Assembly: GCA_963665935.1 (NCBI GenBank) | Contig: OY762510.1 | Coordinates: 1,612,001 to 1,676,000, forward strand | From: Syntrophus sp963665935 | GTDB lineage: Bacteria > Desulfobacterota > Syntrophia > Syntrophales > Syntrophaceae | Length of the DNA: 64,000 bases | Reading direction: 5' to 3' | Part shown: in pieces, positions 56,331-64,000 of the stretch | How positions within the stretch are numbered: position 1 is the stretch's first letter | How the letters are laid out: each line of letters starts with the position of its first letter | Notes under the pieces: generated by a model | Databases searched by the model: none | Told to the model about the DNA's origin: nothing | The model's input: the letters and a program-made list of their open reading frames with translations, nothing else | Position numbers and translations under genes: made by a program

Positions 56331-56368
56331 AAATAAAGACGGGCAGGACCGTCAGACGATCCTGCCCG
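56331..56368 (-). terminator. Terminator of the LamG VPLPA-CTERM gene
   Basis: GGGCAGGA and TCCTGCCC pair around an 11-nt loop, followed on the minus strand by GTCTTTATTT. The stem sequence closely resembles that of the terminator behind the other VPxPA-CTERM gene (30262). Confidence 0.65.
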
Positions 56369-56397
56369 TGATGTAATTGTGCGATCGCGGTTCTTGC

Positions 56398-57204
56398 CTA
56401 TGCCTTCAGCTTTCTCCTCAACCCGGCGATGGCGGCGAGCCCGGGAGCAAGGAACAGCAGGCTGGCTGGAAGCGGAACGGCTGTGGCCGCGAAGTCTCTT
56501 TGGATATCGGATATCCTGACTTCATCAAGTGTGCCCGGAGTGGCCCATGTCCAGGAGTCGGTCCCGATGAGGGCTGTCAGGTAATTCGGGTCATCGGGCG
56601 GTGAGGTCCAGCCGGGATTGCTCCCCATGAGAACGCCATCCACCCACACTTCTATACCCTTTGCGCCCCACGTTCCCGCGATATGGTGCCATCCACCCAC
56701 CAGGCTCTCCAGGGTAACTCCACTGTTGGCAACGCGCCAATAGCCGCTGGACCAGATCATGAATCCCAGATTGGACCCCGTGAACCCCGTATGCCTTCCC
56801 AGGAACCATCCGTTGTCCCAATAGCTTCCGTATTCTGTTCCGGAGCCCAACACGACCATGTTTCCGGGGGCAGCGGTCAGATTCACCCATGCCTCGACGC
56901 TTCCCTGCGAGTAGTCCCTTGTAGGATTCTGATGCACGTTGCCGAGCCGGACGTAGTCGCCGCTGCCGTCCAGCAGCAGGCCGCCTCCGAATTTACCGGA
57001 ACCGGTGATCTGTGCGTTTCCCTTAAGGACTCCGTCATGATTGCCCACGCTGTCGGGAGTCACTCCTCCTGGCGCGGAATCGAGGTGATAGAGGGCGACG
57101 GTGTTGGCATCAACGGTATAGGGAACCGTTAAAAGTGCGTTTCCGCTCGGTGCAGTCAATAATAAAATGGCTGCTGTGAAAATAAATACAATGGTTTTCT
57201 TCAT
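56398..57204 (-). CDS. Exported LamG-domain VPLPA-CTERM protein
   Basis: Secreted protein of 268 residues. A signal peptide (VFIFTAAILLLTAPSGNA) is followed by a concanavalin-like/LamG jelly roll (about 40-235, with YHLDSAPGG, DGSGDYVRLGN, SVEAWVNL and the strand GTLDEVRIS). A C-terminal sorting signal follows: VPLPASLLFLAPGLAAIAGL then RRKLKA. VPLPA-CTERM proteins are exosortase substrates. ATG 57204 has GAGGAGGGG upstream. The LamG domain suggests carbohydrate or matrix binding. Confidence 0.85.
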   Translation of the reverse strand: MKKTIVFIFTAAILLLTAPSGNALLTVPYTVDANTVALYHLDSAPGGVTPDSVGNHDGVLKGNAQITGSGKFGGGLLLDGSGDYVRLGNVHQNPTRDYSQGSVEAWVNLTAAPGNMVVLGSGTEYGSYWDNGWFLGRHTGFTGSNLGFMIWSSGYWRVANSGVTLESLVGGWHHIAGTWGAKGIEVWVDGVLMGSNPGWTSPPDDPNYLTALIGTDSWTWATPGTLDEVRISDIQRDFAATAVPLPASLLFLAPGLAAIAGLRRKLKA

Positions 57205-57542
57205 AAACCCCTCCTCAATAGTTGATTGCGGGTTGCTCGGTGTCCAAATGGTTCCTTGCAAAGCACCTTGAAGTCGTCCAGCTCTCCTGCAGTTTTATCC
57301 ATGAAGAATTGAAAACACCCTCCTTTCCGATTACCCTGTTCTGCCAGAGGTTGCCAGATGGACGCAATAAGAACGAGAACCGGCAATCTGCTAGGATCTT
57401 GAGCTTTACATGAGGGAAGAATCCAATGATAATAAAAAAGATACAAGAACCTGCAGGAATGTCAATCGGTCTTACCCTGATTTTTTGTTTCTAAAATCCT
57501 TACGGATAAGCCAATTGCGGAATCCAAAGTTATCCGGAAGGG
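57205..57542. other. Intergenic region upstream of LamG gene
   Basis: An unrecognised 81-codon minus frame (57201-57446) runs into the LamG gene start, but lacks a ribosome-binding site and family similarity. No clear promoter or hairpin could be assigned. Confidence 0.3.
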
Positions 57543-58637
57543 TCATTCCTCACGAAATATCCTGGTATATTTGCCGTAGCCTTCTTTTTCCAGATCCTCC
57601 TTGGGAATAAAGCGCAGGGCGGCGGAATTCATGCAGTAGCGCAAGCCCGTCGGCTTGGGTCCATCGGGAAAGACATGGCCCAGATGGGAATCGCCATGCC
57701 GGCTGCGGATCTCCGTGCGCCGGGTAAAGAGGCGGTCATCCTCCTTTTCCACGATGTTTCCCTCTTCCAGGGGCTTGTTAAAACTTGGCCATCCCGTTCC
57801 GGAATCGTATTTATCCCGGGAGCTGAAAAGGGGTTCGCCGGAGACCGCATCCACATAGATTCCCTCTCTCTTGTTGTCCCAGTATTCATTGCGAAAAGGC
57901 GGCTCCGTATCCTCCTGCTGCGTGACCCGGTACTGCAGGGGCGTCAGAATCTTTTTCAAGGTTGCCTCATCGGGTTTGCCATAGGCACGGTCGTGATCAC
58001 GGAGAACGGTGGCGGCTTCCTTTCCCCAGACCTTTTCCCGAAACCGGTCCCGGCCGGATCCGGAACGGTAAAGTTGGTAGTGCAGGGGATTTTTTGCGCC
58101 GTAGTCCTGATGATAGGCTTCCGCCTTGTAGAACTTTGTGAAAGGAATCAATGGCGTCACGATCGGTTTGTCGAACTTTCCTGACTTTTCAAGCTTCTGT
58201 TTCGATTTTTCCGCCGCTTTCCGTTGTTCTTCATCATGATAGAATACAGCGCTCCGGTAATGGGGGCCGCGGTCCACAAACTGTCCACCTCCGTCCGTGG
58301 GGTCGATATGCCTCCAGAAGATGTCCAGCAACTGTTCGTAGGAGATCTTCCGGGGATCGAAGGTGATCTGCACGGCTTCGACGTGCCCTTTTTGGTTGTA
58401 ATTCTCGTAGGTCGGGTTTTCTCCCGTTCCCCCGGTATAGCCGGAAACCACCTGGACCACGCCGGGAACCTTTTTAAAATCGCTTTCCACACACCAGAAA
58501 CAGCCGCCGGCGAAGGTGGCGATCCGGGTGAGTCCTTGCTGCTCCTTCATTCTATTTACCCCTTTCTGTGAAGATCCATTGCCTTCGCATCCCAAGGCAA
58601 AAACCAGGATTGCGGTGATAAGAAAAACCTTTTTCAT
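57543..58637 (-). CDS. msrAB: Bifunctional methionine sulfoxide reductase MsrA-MsrB lipoprotein
   Basis: Fusion of about 364 residues that repairs both methionine-sulfoxide epimers. A lipoprotein signal (ITAILVFALGC, Cys17 lipidated) places it in the cell envelope. The MsrA domain (about 38-205) has the catalytic Cys46 in GGCFWC. The MsrB domain (about 215-360) has SGTGWPSF, RRTEIRSRHGDSHLGHVF and a catalytic Cys in RYCMNSAALRF. In SGTGWPSF a Thr replaces the resolving Cys often found there. ATG 58637 is chosen (GGAG 7 bp upstream); the longer frame is rejected. Confidence 0.93.
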   Translation of the reverse strand: MKKVFLITAILVFALGCEGNGSSQKGVNRMKEQQGLTRIATFAGGCFWCVESDFKKVPGVVQVVSGYTGGTGENPTYENYNQKGHVEAVQITFDPRKISYEQLLDIFWRHIDPTDGGGQFVDRGPHYRSAVFYHDEEQRKAAEKSKQKLEKSGKFDKPIVTPLIPFTKFYKAEAYHQDYGAKNPLHYQLYRSGSGRDRFREKVWGKEAATVLRDHDRAYGKPDEATLKKILTPLQYRVTQQEDTEPPFRNEYWDNKREGIYVDAVSGEPLFSSRDKYDSGTGWPSFNKPLEEGNIVEKEDDRLFTRRTEIRSRHGDSHLGHVFPDGPKPTGLRYCMNSAALRFIPKEDLEKEGYGKYTRIFREE

Positions 58638-58753
58638 GGTCATTCTCCATTCCGGATGATGTCTTTCATGTATAAATTTAGCGATGATTTTCCTTTTATC
58701 AAGAGCGCACGAAAATTGCAGTTTCAGCCTGCCTGCTTCTTGAACGGTCGGTA

Positions 58754-58866
58754 ATCCCAATTCTGGATCAAGAATGCTATAAAGGCGGCAAGGCAGAGGC
58801 GAAGCACTCGTACACAGACGTACGGCTATGCTTGATGTCAAATGGCCGACTTTGACGATATCCTGT
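58754..58866. repeat. Intergenic repeat family, copy C
   Basis: Begins CCCAATTCTGGATCAAGAATG and carries AAGGCGGCAAGGCAGAGGCG, matching copies at 30305 and 41995, followed by a GTAC/ACGTACGG palindromic part. It lies just upstream of the mla promoter. Confidence 0.6.
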
Positions 58867-58886
58867 AAAAAGTAAGGAAGCTTCTC

Positions 58887-58916
58887 TTGACTTGCGACAC
58901 CGGGAGCTGATAATAA
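58887..58916 (+). promoter_or_regulatory. Probable promoter of the mla operon
   Basis: TTGACT (58887-58892) and TAATAA (58911-58916) are 18 bp apart, about 80 bp before the mlaE ATG at 58995. A by-eye match only. Confidence 0.5.
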
Positions 58917-58994
58917 AAGCCGCTTAATCATTTGCTGGGCTTATGCCGAACAGGGGAAGAATTTGAAAATGCTTCCCGGATAGAGACTCGATTT

Positions 58995-59843
58995 ATGAAG
59001 GTTCCTGCAAATATTCAAGATTCTTTGGAAAGCGGGGAACGCTGGCAGGCGGGCAGATTGTTCTCTCTGCCCTTTTCCCTTCTCGGAAGGACGGCGCTCA
59101 ACTGGGTAAACCATGCCGGCGCAGCGGCAATTTTCCTGCTGCTGGCCTCTTGGAAGATTCTCCGTCCCCGCCAGCTGGAGAAGGTGATTTCGCAGATTTA
59201 CTATATCGGGGCGAGATCCACGATGATCATCATGCTCGTCGGGCTCTTTACCGGTATGGTTCTGGGTCTTCAATCCTACCACGCCCTGGTCAAAGTCGGC
59301 GCGGAAGGGGCGCTCGGCACCCTTGTCGCTCTGTCGCTGATCCGGGAATTGGGACCCGTTCTCACCGCCATCATGATCACGGCAAGGGCCGGATCGGCCA
59401 TTACTGCGGAAATCGGGATCCAGCGCATCTCCGAGCAGATTGACGCCCTCGACACCATGCACATCGATCCGTTGAGATACCTCGTCAGTCCGAGAATCGC
59501 CGCGGCCATCATCAGCTTTCCCATCCTGACGACCCTTTTCGATTTGATCGGCATTCTGGGCAGTTATGTTTCCGGGGTCTGGATCATGGGCGCCAATGCC
59601 GGGACCTATTTCTATCGTGTTCAGTCCAGCGTGGAGCTGAAGGATGTCACCGACGGGTTTATCAAGGCCCTCGTCTTTGCGGTCATCGTTGCCACGGTCT
59701 GCTGCTATCAGGGCTATTTCGCCCATATGCGAACGGAGAGCCACGGGGCCAAGGCCGTCGGTCTGGCCACAACCTCGGCCGTGGTCCTTTCCTGCGTGCT
59801 GATCCTGGTTTCTGATTATGTGGTCACTTCCCTTCTGCTCTGA
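58995..59843 (+). CDS. mlaE: Phospholipid ABC transporter permease
   Basis: MlaE-family inner-membrane permease of about 282 residues with five to six hydrophobic segments. The family core is EKVISQIYYIGARSTMII, LGTLVALSLIRELGPVLTAI and ARAGSAITAEIGIQRISEQI. It forms the membrane part of the Mla lipid transporter that moves phospholipids between the two membranes. ATG 58995 is used; a TTG-initiated extension from 58932 is possible. It is first in the mlaEFDCA operon. Confidence 0.93.
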   Translation: MKVPANIQDSLESGERWQAGRLFSLPFSLLGRTALNWVNHAGAAAIFLLLASWKILRPRQLEKVISQIYYIGARSTMIIMLVGLFTGMVLGLQSYHALVKVGAEGALGTLVALSLIRELGPVLTAIMITARAGSAITAEIGIQRISEQIDALDTMHIDPLRYLVSPRIAAAIISFPILTTLFDLIGILGSYVSGVWIMGANAGTYFYRVQSSVELKDVTDGFIKALVFAVIVATVCCYQGYFAHMRTESHGAKAVGLATTSAVVLSCVLILVSDYVVTSLLL

Positions 59844-59851
59844 GGTCTGTT

Positions 59852-61096
59852 ATGGATAACCCGCTGATCGAATTTCGGGATGTGACGAAGCGCTTCGGTT
59901 CTCTCACCGTCCTGGAAAAAGTCAATCTGAAAATTTACGAGGGCGAGGTCACGACCATCATCGGTTTGAGCGGTGGGGGGAAGAGCGTGCTCCTCAAGCA
60001 TATCATCGGATTGCTCCAACCCGATGAAGGGACCATTCTGTTCCGGGGGCAATCCCTGGACCGGATGAGCAAAAGGGAACGGTATGACGCCCTGGGCCGG
60101 ATGAGCTACATGTTTCAGGACAACGCGCTCTTCGATTCCATGACCGTCTACGACAATGTTGCCCTGCCCCTTCGGGAAACGACGAAGCTGAAGAAAGCGG
60201 AAATCGACCGCAGGGTCATGGCACGGATCGAGCAAACGGAACTTCGCGAAGCGATGTTCAAGTACCCATCCGAACTTTCCGGAGGCATGCAGAAGCGGGC
60301 GGCCCTGGCGCGGGCCCTCGTCATCGATCCCCAGATTGTTCTCTTTGATGAACCGACTTCCGGGCAGGATCCCGTACGGAAAAATGCCATCCTGAGCATG
60401 ATCGCCCAGTATCAGCGAAAATTCGGGTTTACGGCGATCCTGGTCAGCCATGAGATTCCCGATGTGTACTTCATCTCCAACCGCATACTCGCCCTTTATA
60501 ACCGGACCATTGTATTTCAGGGAACGGTGGAGGAACTTGAGGATTTCGACCATCCCTTCAAGGATGAAGTCCTCCGCAGCCTCGAGGGGCTGCAGCAGGA
60601 ACTGACGGGGCTTCGTTCCAAACGGCAGTTCAAGATCCAGTATCATGCGAGCTTGAAAGGGAGCGCCCTGGGGGAGAGCTACACCATTGTGATTTTTACC
60701 TTGGAGGGACTGGATGCCGTCGCCACCAATTTGGGGTACGACGCGGCACAGAAGGCGATCTACAGCGCCGGACGGGTCATTGATAAACACTTTGGTCCTA
60801 TCGGAGGGTTTTCCACCCGGATCAATTCTCAGGAATTTGTGACCATGCTTCCCTATTCGGATCGGGCCGAAGCGGATGCCATTATGATGGATTTCATTCA
60901 GGATTTCCAGAAGGAGGGCATTCGCGATCTTCAGGCTGAGGCAGGTGGAAAGCTGGGCTTGGGTGAGTGTGTCGAGATGGTTGTTCTTGCCGGACAGGCC
61001 CAGGGAAACCTGCTTGAACAGGTAGAGTCCGTCATCGAGTCCGCAAGGAGCCAGCAGAAAGAAATCGGCCGTATACAGTGCGCAGCGCAGGAGTGA
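59852..61096 (+). CDS. mlaF: Mla ABC ATPase with C-terminal GGDEF-like domain
   Basis: ATPase of 414 residues, about 150 longer than ordinary MlaF. The ABC domain (1-250) is complete: Walker A GLSGGGKS (38-45), signature LSGGMQKR (142-149), Walker B IVLFDEP, and His200 in LVSHE. The extra C-terminal domain (about 270-405) has the layout of a diguanylate-cyclase fold: GLDAVATNLGYDAAQKAI resembles the FKxINDTYGHxxGD helix, RINSQEFVTMLPY occupies the place of RxGGDEFxxLLP, and LEQVESVIESARSQQ resembles the final helix. The GGDEF catalytic residues are absent, so it is probably regulatory. It sits 8 bp after mlaE. Confidence 0.92.
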   Translation: MDNPLIEFRDVTKRFGSLTVLEKVNLKIYEGEVTTIIGLSGGGKSVLLKHIIGLLQPDEGTILFRGQSLDRMSKRERYDALGRMSYMFQDNALFDSMTVYDNVALPLRETTKLKKAEIDRRVMARIEQTELREAMFKYPSELSGGMQKRAALARALVIDPQIVLFDEPTSGQDPVRKNAILSMIAQYQRKFGFTAILVSHEIPDVYFISNRILALYNRTIVFQGTVEELEDFDHPFKDEVLRSLEGLQQELTGLRSKRQFKIQYHASLKGSALGESYTIVIFTLEGLDAVATNLGYDAAQKAIYSAGRVIDKHFGPIGGFSTRINSQEFVTMLPYSDRAEADAIMMDFIQDFQKEGIRDLQAEAGGKLGLGECVEMVVLAGQAQGNLLEQVESVIESARSQQKEIGRIQCAAQE

Positions 61097-61100
61097 AGTC

Positions 61101-61574
61101 ATGAAAAAATATGCCATGGAAACAACGGTAGGGATCTTTATCGTTTTCGGATTGATCCTAATCGGATACATGACCGTGAAACTCGGCCATGTATCCCTCT
61201 TCGGCGACGACACCTACAAGCTTCGGGCCCGGTTTACCTCCGTTTCCGGTTTGAGAGCGGGAAGCACGGTGGATATGCTGGGCATCGAAATCGGTCGGGT
61301 GGAAAGACTGTTCATCGACCAGAAGGATCAGAAAGCCGTTGTGGAAATGAATATCAGAAAAGACATCAAAATCTATGATGATGCCATCGCCTCGATCAAG
61401 ACGGAAGGGTTGATCGGTGACAAGTATCTCAGCATCGATCCGGGCGGAGGCGGGGAACTCCTGCGTCCGGGAGGGAACATTATCGAAACGCAGCCGGCAT
61501 TGGATATCGAGAGCCTTGTGAGCAAATATGCCTTTGGGGAAATTAAAAAGAAGGAAGATGCCGATAGAAAATAA
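61101..61574 (+). CDS. mlaD: MlaD/MCE-domain lipid-transport protein
   Basis: MCE protein of 157 residues: one N-terminal membrane anchor (about 8-26, GIFIVFGLILIGYMTVKLG) and a single MCE beta-barrel domain (about 38-120, LRARFTSVSGLRAGSTVDM, then LIGDKYLSIDPGG). It forms the hexameric periplasmic ring on MlaFE. It starts 4 bp after mlaF. Confidence 0.93.
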   Translation: MKKYAMETTVGIFIVFGLILIGYMTVKLGHVSLFGDDTYKLRARFTSVSGLRAGSTVDMLGIEIGRVERLFIDQKDQKAVVEMNIRKDIKIYDDAIASIKTEGLIGDKYLSIDPGGGGELLRPGGNIIETQPALDIESLVSKYAFGEIKKKEDADRK

Positions 61575-61586
61575 AAAGGATTCATT

Positions 61587-62180
61587 ATGAAAAGACTTCT
61601 GATTAGTGTAGTATTCGGGATGTTTCTGTGTGTGCCGACATTGGTGTTTGCCGGTGCGGCCATGGACACGGTTCATGTGAACGTCGACAAGATCCTTGCG
61701 ATACTGAAAGATCCGGCGCTCAAGTCGCCGTCGGCCAAGGAGCGCAAAAAAGACAAACTCCGGGCTATCTACATACAGATGTTTGATGAGGTGGAGCTCT
61801 CCAAACGCGCCTTGGCGAGAAACTGGAATAATCTTAATGCCGCTCAGCGCGATGAATTCGTCCATCTCTTCCGGCAGGTGCTTGAGAAGACTTACGCGGA
61901 CAGAATTCTTGCCTATGCCAACGAGGAAGTCATCTTTGACAGGGAAAGCATGATTTCTGAGAACCAGGCCGAGGTTAAAACGAGGATTGTCACATCCTCG
62001 AAGACCATCCCGTTCACCTATCGGATGATCCGGAAAGGAAACGTATGGAAAGTCTATGACGTCGTTGTGGAAAATGTCAGTCTGATCCAGAACTATCGGA
62101 CGCAATTCAATGAAATTCTGGCTAACAATACCCCCGAACAGCTGCTTCAGACCCTGAGGAAAAAGGTGAAAGAAACATAG
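61587..62180 (+). CDS. mlaC: MlaC-type periplasmic phospholipid-binding protein
   Basis: MlaC/Ttg2D-family protein of 197 residues with a signal peptide (about 1-22, cleavage near VFAGA). The mature part contains MFDEVELSKRALARNWNNL, YADRILAYANEEVIF and WKVYDVVVENVSLIQNYRTQ, the typical family pattern. It shuttles phospholipids between the outer-membrane MlaA complex and the inner-membrane MlaFED complex. Its position after mlaD fits. Confidence 0.93.
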   Translation: MKRLLISVVFGMFLCVPTLVFAGAAMDTVHVNVDKILAILKDPALKSPSAKERKKDKLRAIYIQMFDEVELSKRALARNWNNLNAAQRDEFVHLFRQVLEKTYADRILAYANEEVIFDRESMISENQAEVKTRIVTSSKTIPFTYRMIRKGNVWKVYDVVVENVSLIQNYRTQFNEILANNTPEQLLQTLRKKVKET

Positions 62181-62208
62181 TCTCCAGAGAAAAAAGGGAG
62201 TCCTTTCC

Positions 62209-63258
62209 ATGAAAAAGCTCTGTCCGGCGATCATTCTTCTTGTTCTTCTTGTTGTGATCAATGTCCCCTGCGTTGAAGCCTCGTCTTCCTCTATGGCCTC
62301 AGCGCCGATGCCGATTCTGCTCCAAATGCCGGGAAGCTCAACCCAGATTGAGCCAATATCGCAGGAATTCCCTGAACAGGCGACCAAGTCCACCCTCGGA
62401 CGTGTCGAGACTCCGAAGAAGTTTGATGCTTCAACCGGTGAGCCGGACAAAGATGCCGTGTCGGGTGAGGATGTCCCGGAAGGCACAACCCCCGAAGAAT
62501 CCTTGACGAATCCACAGAAGGAGAAACAAGGTGCGGAGGATTCGGGTGAGGAACTGGAATCCGATTATGTGCCGGAGGAAGGGGAGGAGGCGCCGGCAAC
62601 CATCGCCGATCCCCTCGAGCCCTTCAATCGGGCCATGTACCATTTCAATGACAAGTTCTACTTCTGGCTGCTCAAGCCCGTGTCGCAGGCCTATGGCAAG
62701 GTCGTACCCGAGCCGGCGCGGATCAGCGTCCAGAATTTCTTTTCAAACCTTGCCTTTCCGCTCCGTTTCCTCAGTTGCCTGCTGCAGGCGGACTTCAGTG
62801 GCGCCGCGAAGGAATCAGGCCGGTTTGTCGTGAACACCCTCTGGGGTATCGGGGGGCTTATGGATCCCTCATCCAACGAGGAACTGGATATCCCGAAACA
62901 GAATGTCGATCTGGGGCAAACCCTGGGAGTCTACGGTGTGGGGCCTGGCTTCTACATCGTCTGGCCGTTCCTGGGACCTTCCAGCCTTCGCGATACGGTC
63001 GATATCGCCGGCAGATATTTTCTTTATCCCCCCTCCTACCTGAATCCCTGGTATACCCCGATGGCGGTTCGGGGATATGATGCGGTAAACGATACCTCCT
63101 TGAGGGTTGGGGATTATGAGGCCCTCAAGGGAGCGGCCATCGATCCTTACCTGTCCATCCGGGATGCCTTTGTCCAGCACCGGAAGAAGAAAATTGAAGC
63201 CCGTAAAAACAAGACGGAGAACAACGCCTCATCTGGAGAAGAAAAAAAGACGCCGTAA
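62209..63258 (+). CDS. mlaA: MlaA (VacJ)-family protein with acidic N-terminal extension
   Basis: VacJ-domain protein of 349 residues. An N-terminal signal segment (about 1-25) lacks a textbook lipobox (NVPC rather than LxGC), so lipidation is uncertain. Next comes a long Ser/Glu/Pro-rich, probably disordered acidic region (about 28-132). The MlaA domain (about 135-325) has DPLEPFNRAMYHFNDKFYFW, RFVVNTLWGIGGLMDPSS and TLGVYGVGPGFYIVWPFLGP. The protein removes misplaced phospholipids from the outer leaflet. It follows mlaC by 28 bp. Confidence 0.92.
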   Translation: MKKLCPAIILLVLLVVINVPCVEASSSSMASAPMPILLQMPGSSTQIEPISQEFPEQATKSTLGRVETPKKFDASTGEPDKDAVSGEDVPEGTTPEESLTNPQKEKQGAEDSGEELESDYVPEEGEEAPATIADPLEPFNRAMYHFNDKFYFWLLKPVSQAYGKVVPEPARISVQNFFSNLAFPLRFLSCLLQADFSGAAKESGRFVVNTLWGIGGLMDPSSNEELDIPKQNVDLGQTLGVYGVGPGFYIVWPFLGPSSLRDTVDIAGRYFLYPPSYLNPWYTPMAVRGYDAVNDTSLRVGDYEALKGAAIDPYLSIRDAFVQHRKKKIEARKNKTENNASSGEEKKTP

Positions 63259-63331
63259 CAGGTGGGGACAGGATGAAGAGCAAGTCAAGTAGCCTTTACC
63301 AAGGGAAGACGCGTAGAAACCGGAGGTCGAA

Positions 63332-64000
63332 ATGACTAAGAGATTCGTGAACTTTATAGGGATATCGCTTCTGCTGATGCTTTTTTTCATCCCGGGACCC
63401 GCTGTCGCGGGCGGTCTCTTTGGCCCCCCGCAGTCTCTTTCGAGGGAAGACGGCGGTTTGAATACGGCCGTCGGCTATGGGTATCACGAAGATAAATTTG
63501 AGAATGACGGGACATATGTCATTCGGCAGAACCAGATCTACTCGCAGGTGGGCTATGGCGGAGCCCGCCACCTCTGGGAAGTTTACGGGAGAATCGGAAT
63601 CGCCGATCTGGAGATTGACGACGCCTTCCGGTCTGAAGCCAATGCAACCACCTCTTCCAAAGACGATTTTGAAGAAAATGAGAAGTTTTTTGGCACGCTG
63701 GGGGCAAAGGTTTTTTACCTGCTGGGAAAATCTTTCGGAGTCGGCGCCTTTCTCCAGGGCACCTATTTCTTCAGCGGTTTTACAGACGAGGTTTCGGGGC
63801 GACTGAACGGCAACCCCTATTCAACGGAACTCAAAGTGAAAGACCTCTGGGACATTACATCGGGGATCGGCTTTTCCGCCACAGTTCCCTATGGGATCGT
63901 GCTTTATGCCGGCCCCTACGTCCATTATTCGGAAGCCAAGGTGTCCGCCTCTCATCACATCTCTGGAATTCCATTGACGGAAGAGGACGACACCCTGAGA
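63332..64000 (+). CDS. Outer-membrane-type beta-barrel protein (truncated by window)
   Basis: Open frame of at least 223 codons running off the right edge. It has a signal peptide (FIGISLLLMLFFIPGPAVAG) and then alternating aromatic/polar strands (TAVGYGYHEDKF, IYSQVGYGGARHLWEVYGRI, FFGTLGAKVFYLLGKSFGVG, GIVLYAGPYVHYSEAKVS) typical of an outer-membrane barrel. AACCGGAGG precedes the ATG. Family not recognised. It sits 73 bp after mlaA and may belong to the same transcript. Confidence 0.75.
   Translation, partial: MTKRFVNFIGISLLLMLFFIPGPAVAGGLFGPPQSLSREDGGLNTAVGYGYHEDKFENDGTYVIRQNQIYSQVGYGGARHLWEVYGRIGIADLEIDDAFRSEANATTSSKDDFEENEKFFGTLGAKVFYLLGKSFGVGAFLQGTYFFSGFTDEVSGRLNGNPYSTELKVKDLWDITSGIGFSATVPYGIVLYAGPYVHYSEAKVSASHHISGIPLTEEDDTLR

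Noticed and set aside
57201..57446. 81-codon minus frame running into the LamG gene
   Set aside because: No start signal or recognisable family; it overlaps the ribosome-binding region of the real gene.

Overview
The window looks like a chromosome segment of an anaerobic, syntrophic-type deltaproteobacterium (Syntrophus/Smithella-like Syntrophales). This is inferred from gene content, with no marker-gene check: three acyl-CoA dehydrogenases, an Etf/FixCX electron-transfer set, a biotin-dependent carboxyltransferase, two copies of a sodium-pumping decarboxylase beta/gamma pair, a glutaconate-type CoA-transferase and many PAS-based sensors. No rRNA, tRNA, CRISPR array or intact insertion sequence was found. 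Two degraded transposase genes and several short intergenic repeats are present.

Layout. 0.1-5.7 kb (minus): a NarL-type response regulator and its GAF/PAS kinase downstream of carB. 5.7-7.0 kb: a dicarboxylate/amino-acid:cation symporter. 7.1-13.3 kb (minus): a vitamin B12 uptake locus, btuC-btuD then btuB-btuF-tonB, each half preceded by a cobalamin riboswitch; the second riboswitch overlaps the 3' end of btuD. 13.5-14.3 kb: a cytidylate-kinase-like protein with a BON-like C-terminus. 14.4-16.0 kb: AT-rich debris including a broken ISAzo13-type transposase. 16.0-22.1 kb (plus): carboxyltransferase, an acyl-CoA dehydrogenase lacking the usual catalytic glutamate, fixC, fixX, etfB, etfA. 22.8-25.3 kb: two canonical acyl-CoA dehydrogenases. 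25.7-26.8 kb: a PAS/LuxR regulator.

27.0-29.2 kb and 37.0-39.2 kb hold the same three-gene set (decarboxylase gamma, beta, TerC-type membrane protein). Gamma-beta is almost identical at DNA level over about 1.3 kb, while the adjacent terC copies have diverged. The second set is followed by a paralogue of the BON-fused kinase-like protein. Between them lie an exported VPxPA-CTERM protein, an antiporter-like protein, a universal stress protein, a cold-shock protein, trxB, lgt and a CoA-disulfide-reductase-like flavoprotein.

40-58.6 kb is mixed housekeeping and signalling: TrmH/SpoU methyltransferase, cutA, transketolase, a YyaL-type thioredoxin-domain protein, a hybrid kinase, a four-PAS LuxR-type regulator, gctAB, the bifunctional NAD(P)HX repair enzyme, a polyprenyl diphosphate synthase, a LamG VPLPA-CTERM protein and an MsrA-MsrB lipoprotein. 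59.0-63.3 kb is an mlaEFDCA lipid-transport operon whose ATPase carries a C-terminal domain resembling a degenerate GGDEF domain. An outer-membrane-type protein runs off the right edge.

How it fits together (inference): the carboxyltransferase, the acyl-CoA dehydrogenases, Etf-FixCX, the beta/gamma sodium-pump subunits and GctAB could together handle glutaryl/glutaconyl-CoA-type intermediates, linking acyl-CoA redox steps to FixCX and decarboxylation to a sodium gradient. No biotin-carrier subunit is seen in this window. The most unusual items are the glutamate-less dehydrogenase beside fixCX-etfBA, the MlaF-GGDEF-like fusion, the paired BON-kinase-like proteins, the recently homogenised gamma-beta duplication and the riboswitch/btuD overlap.
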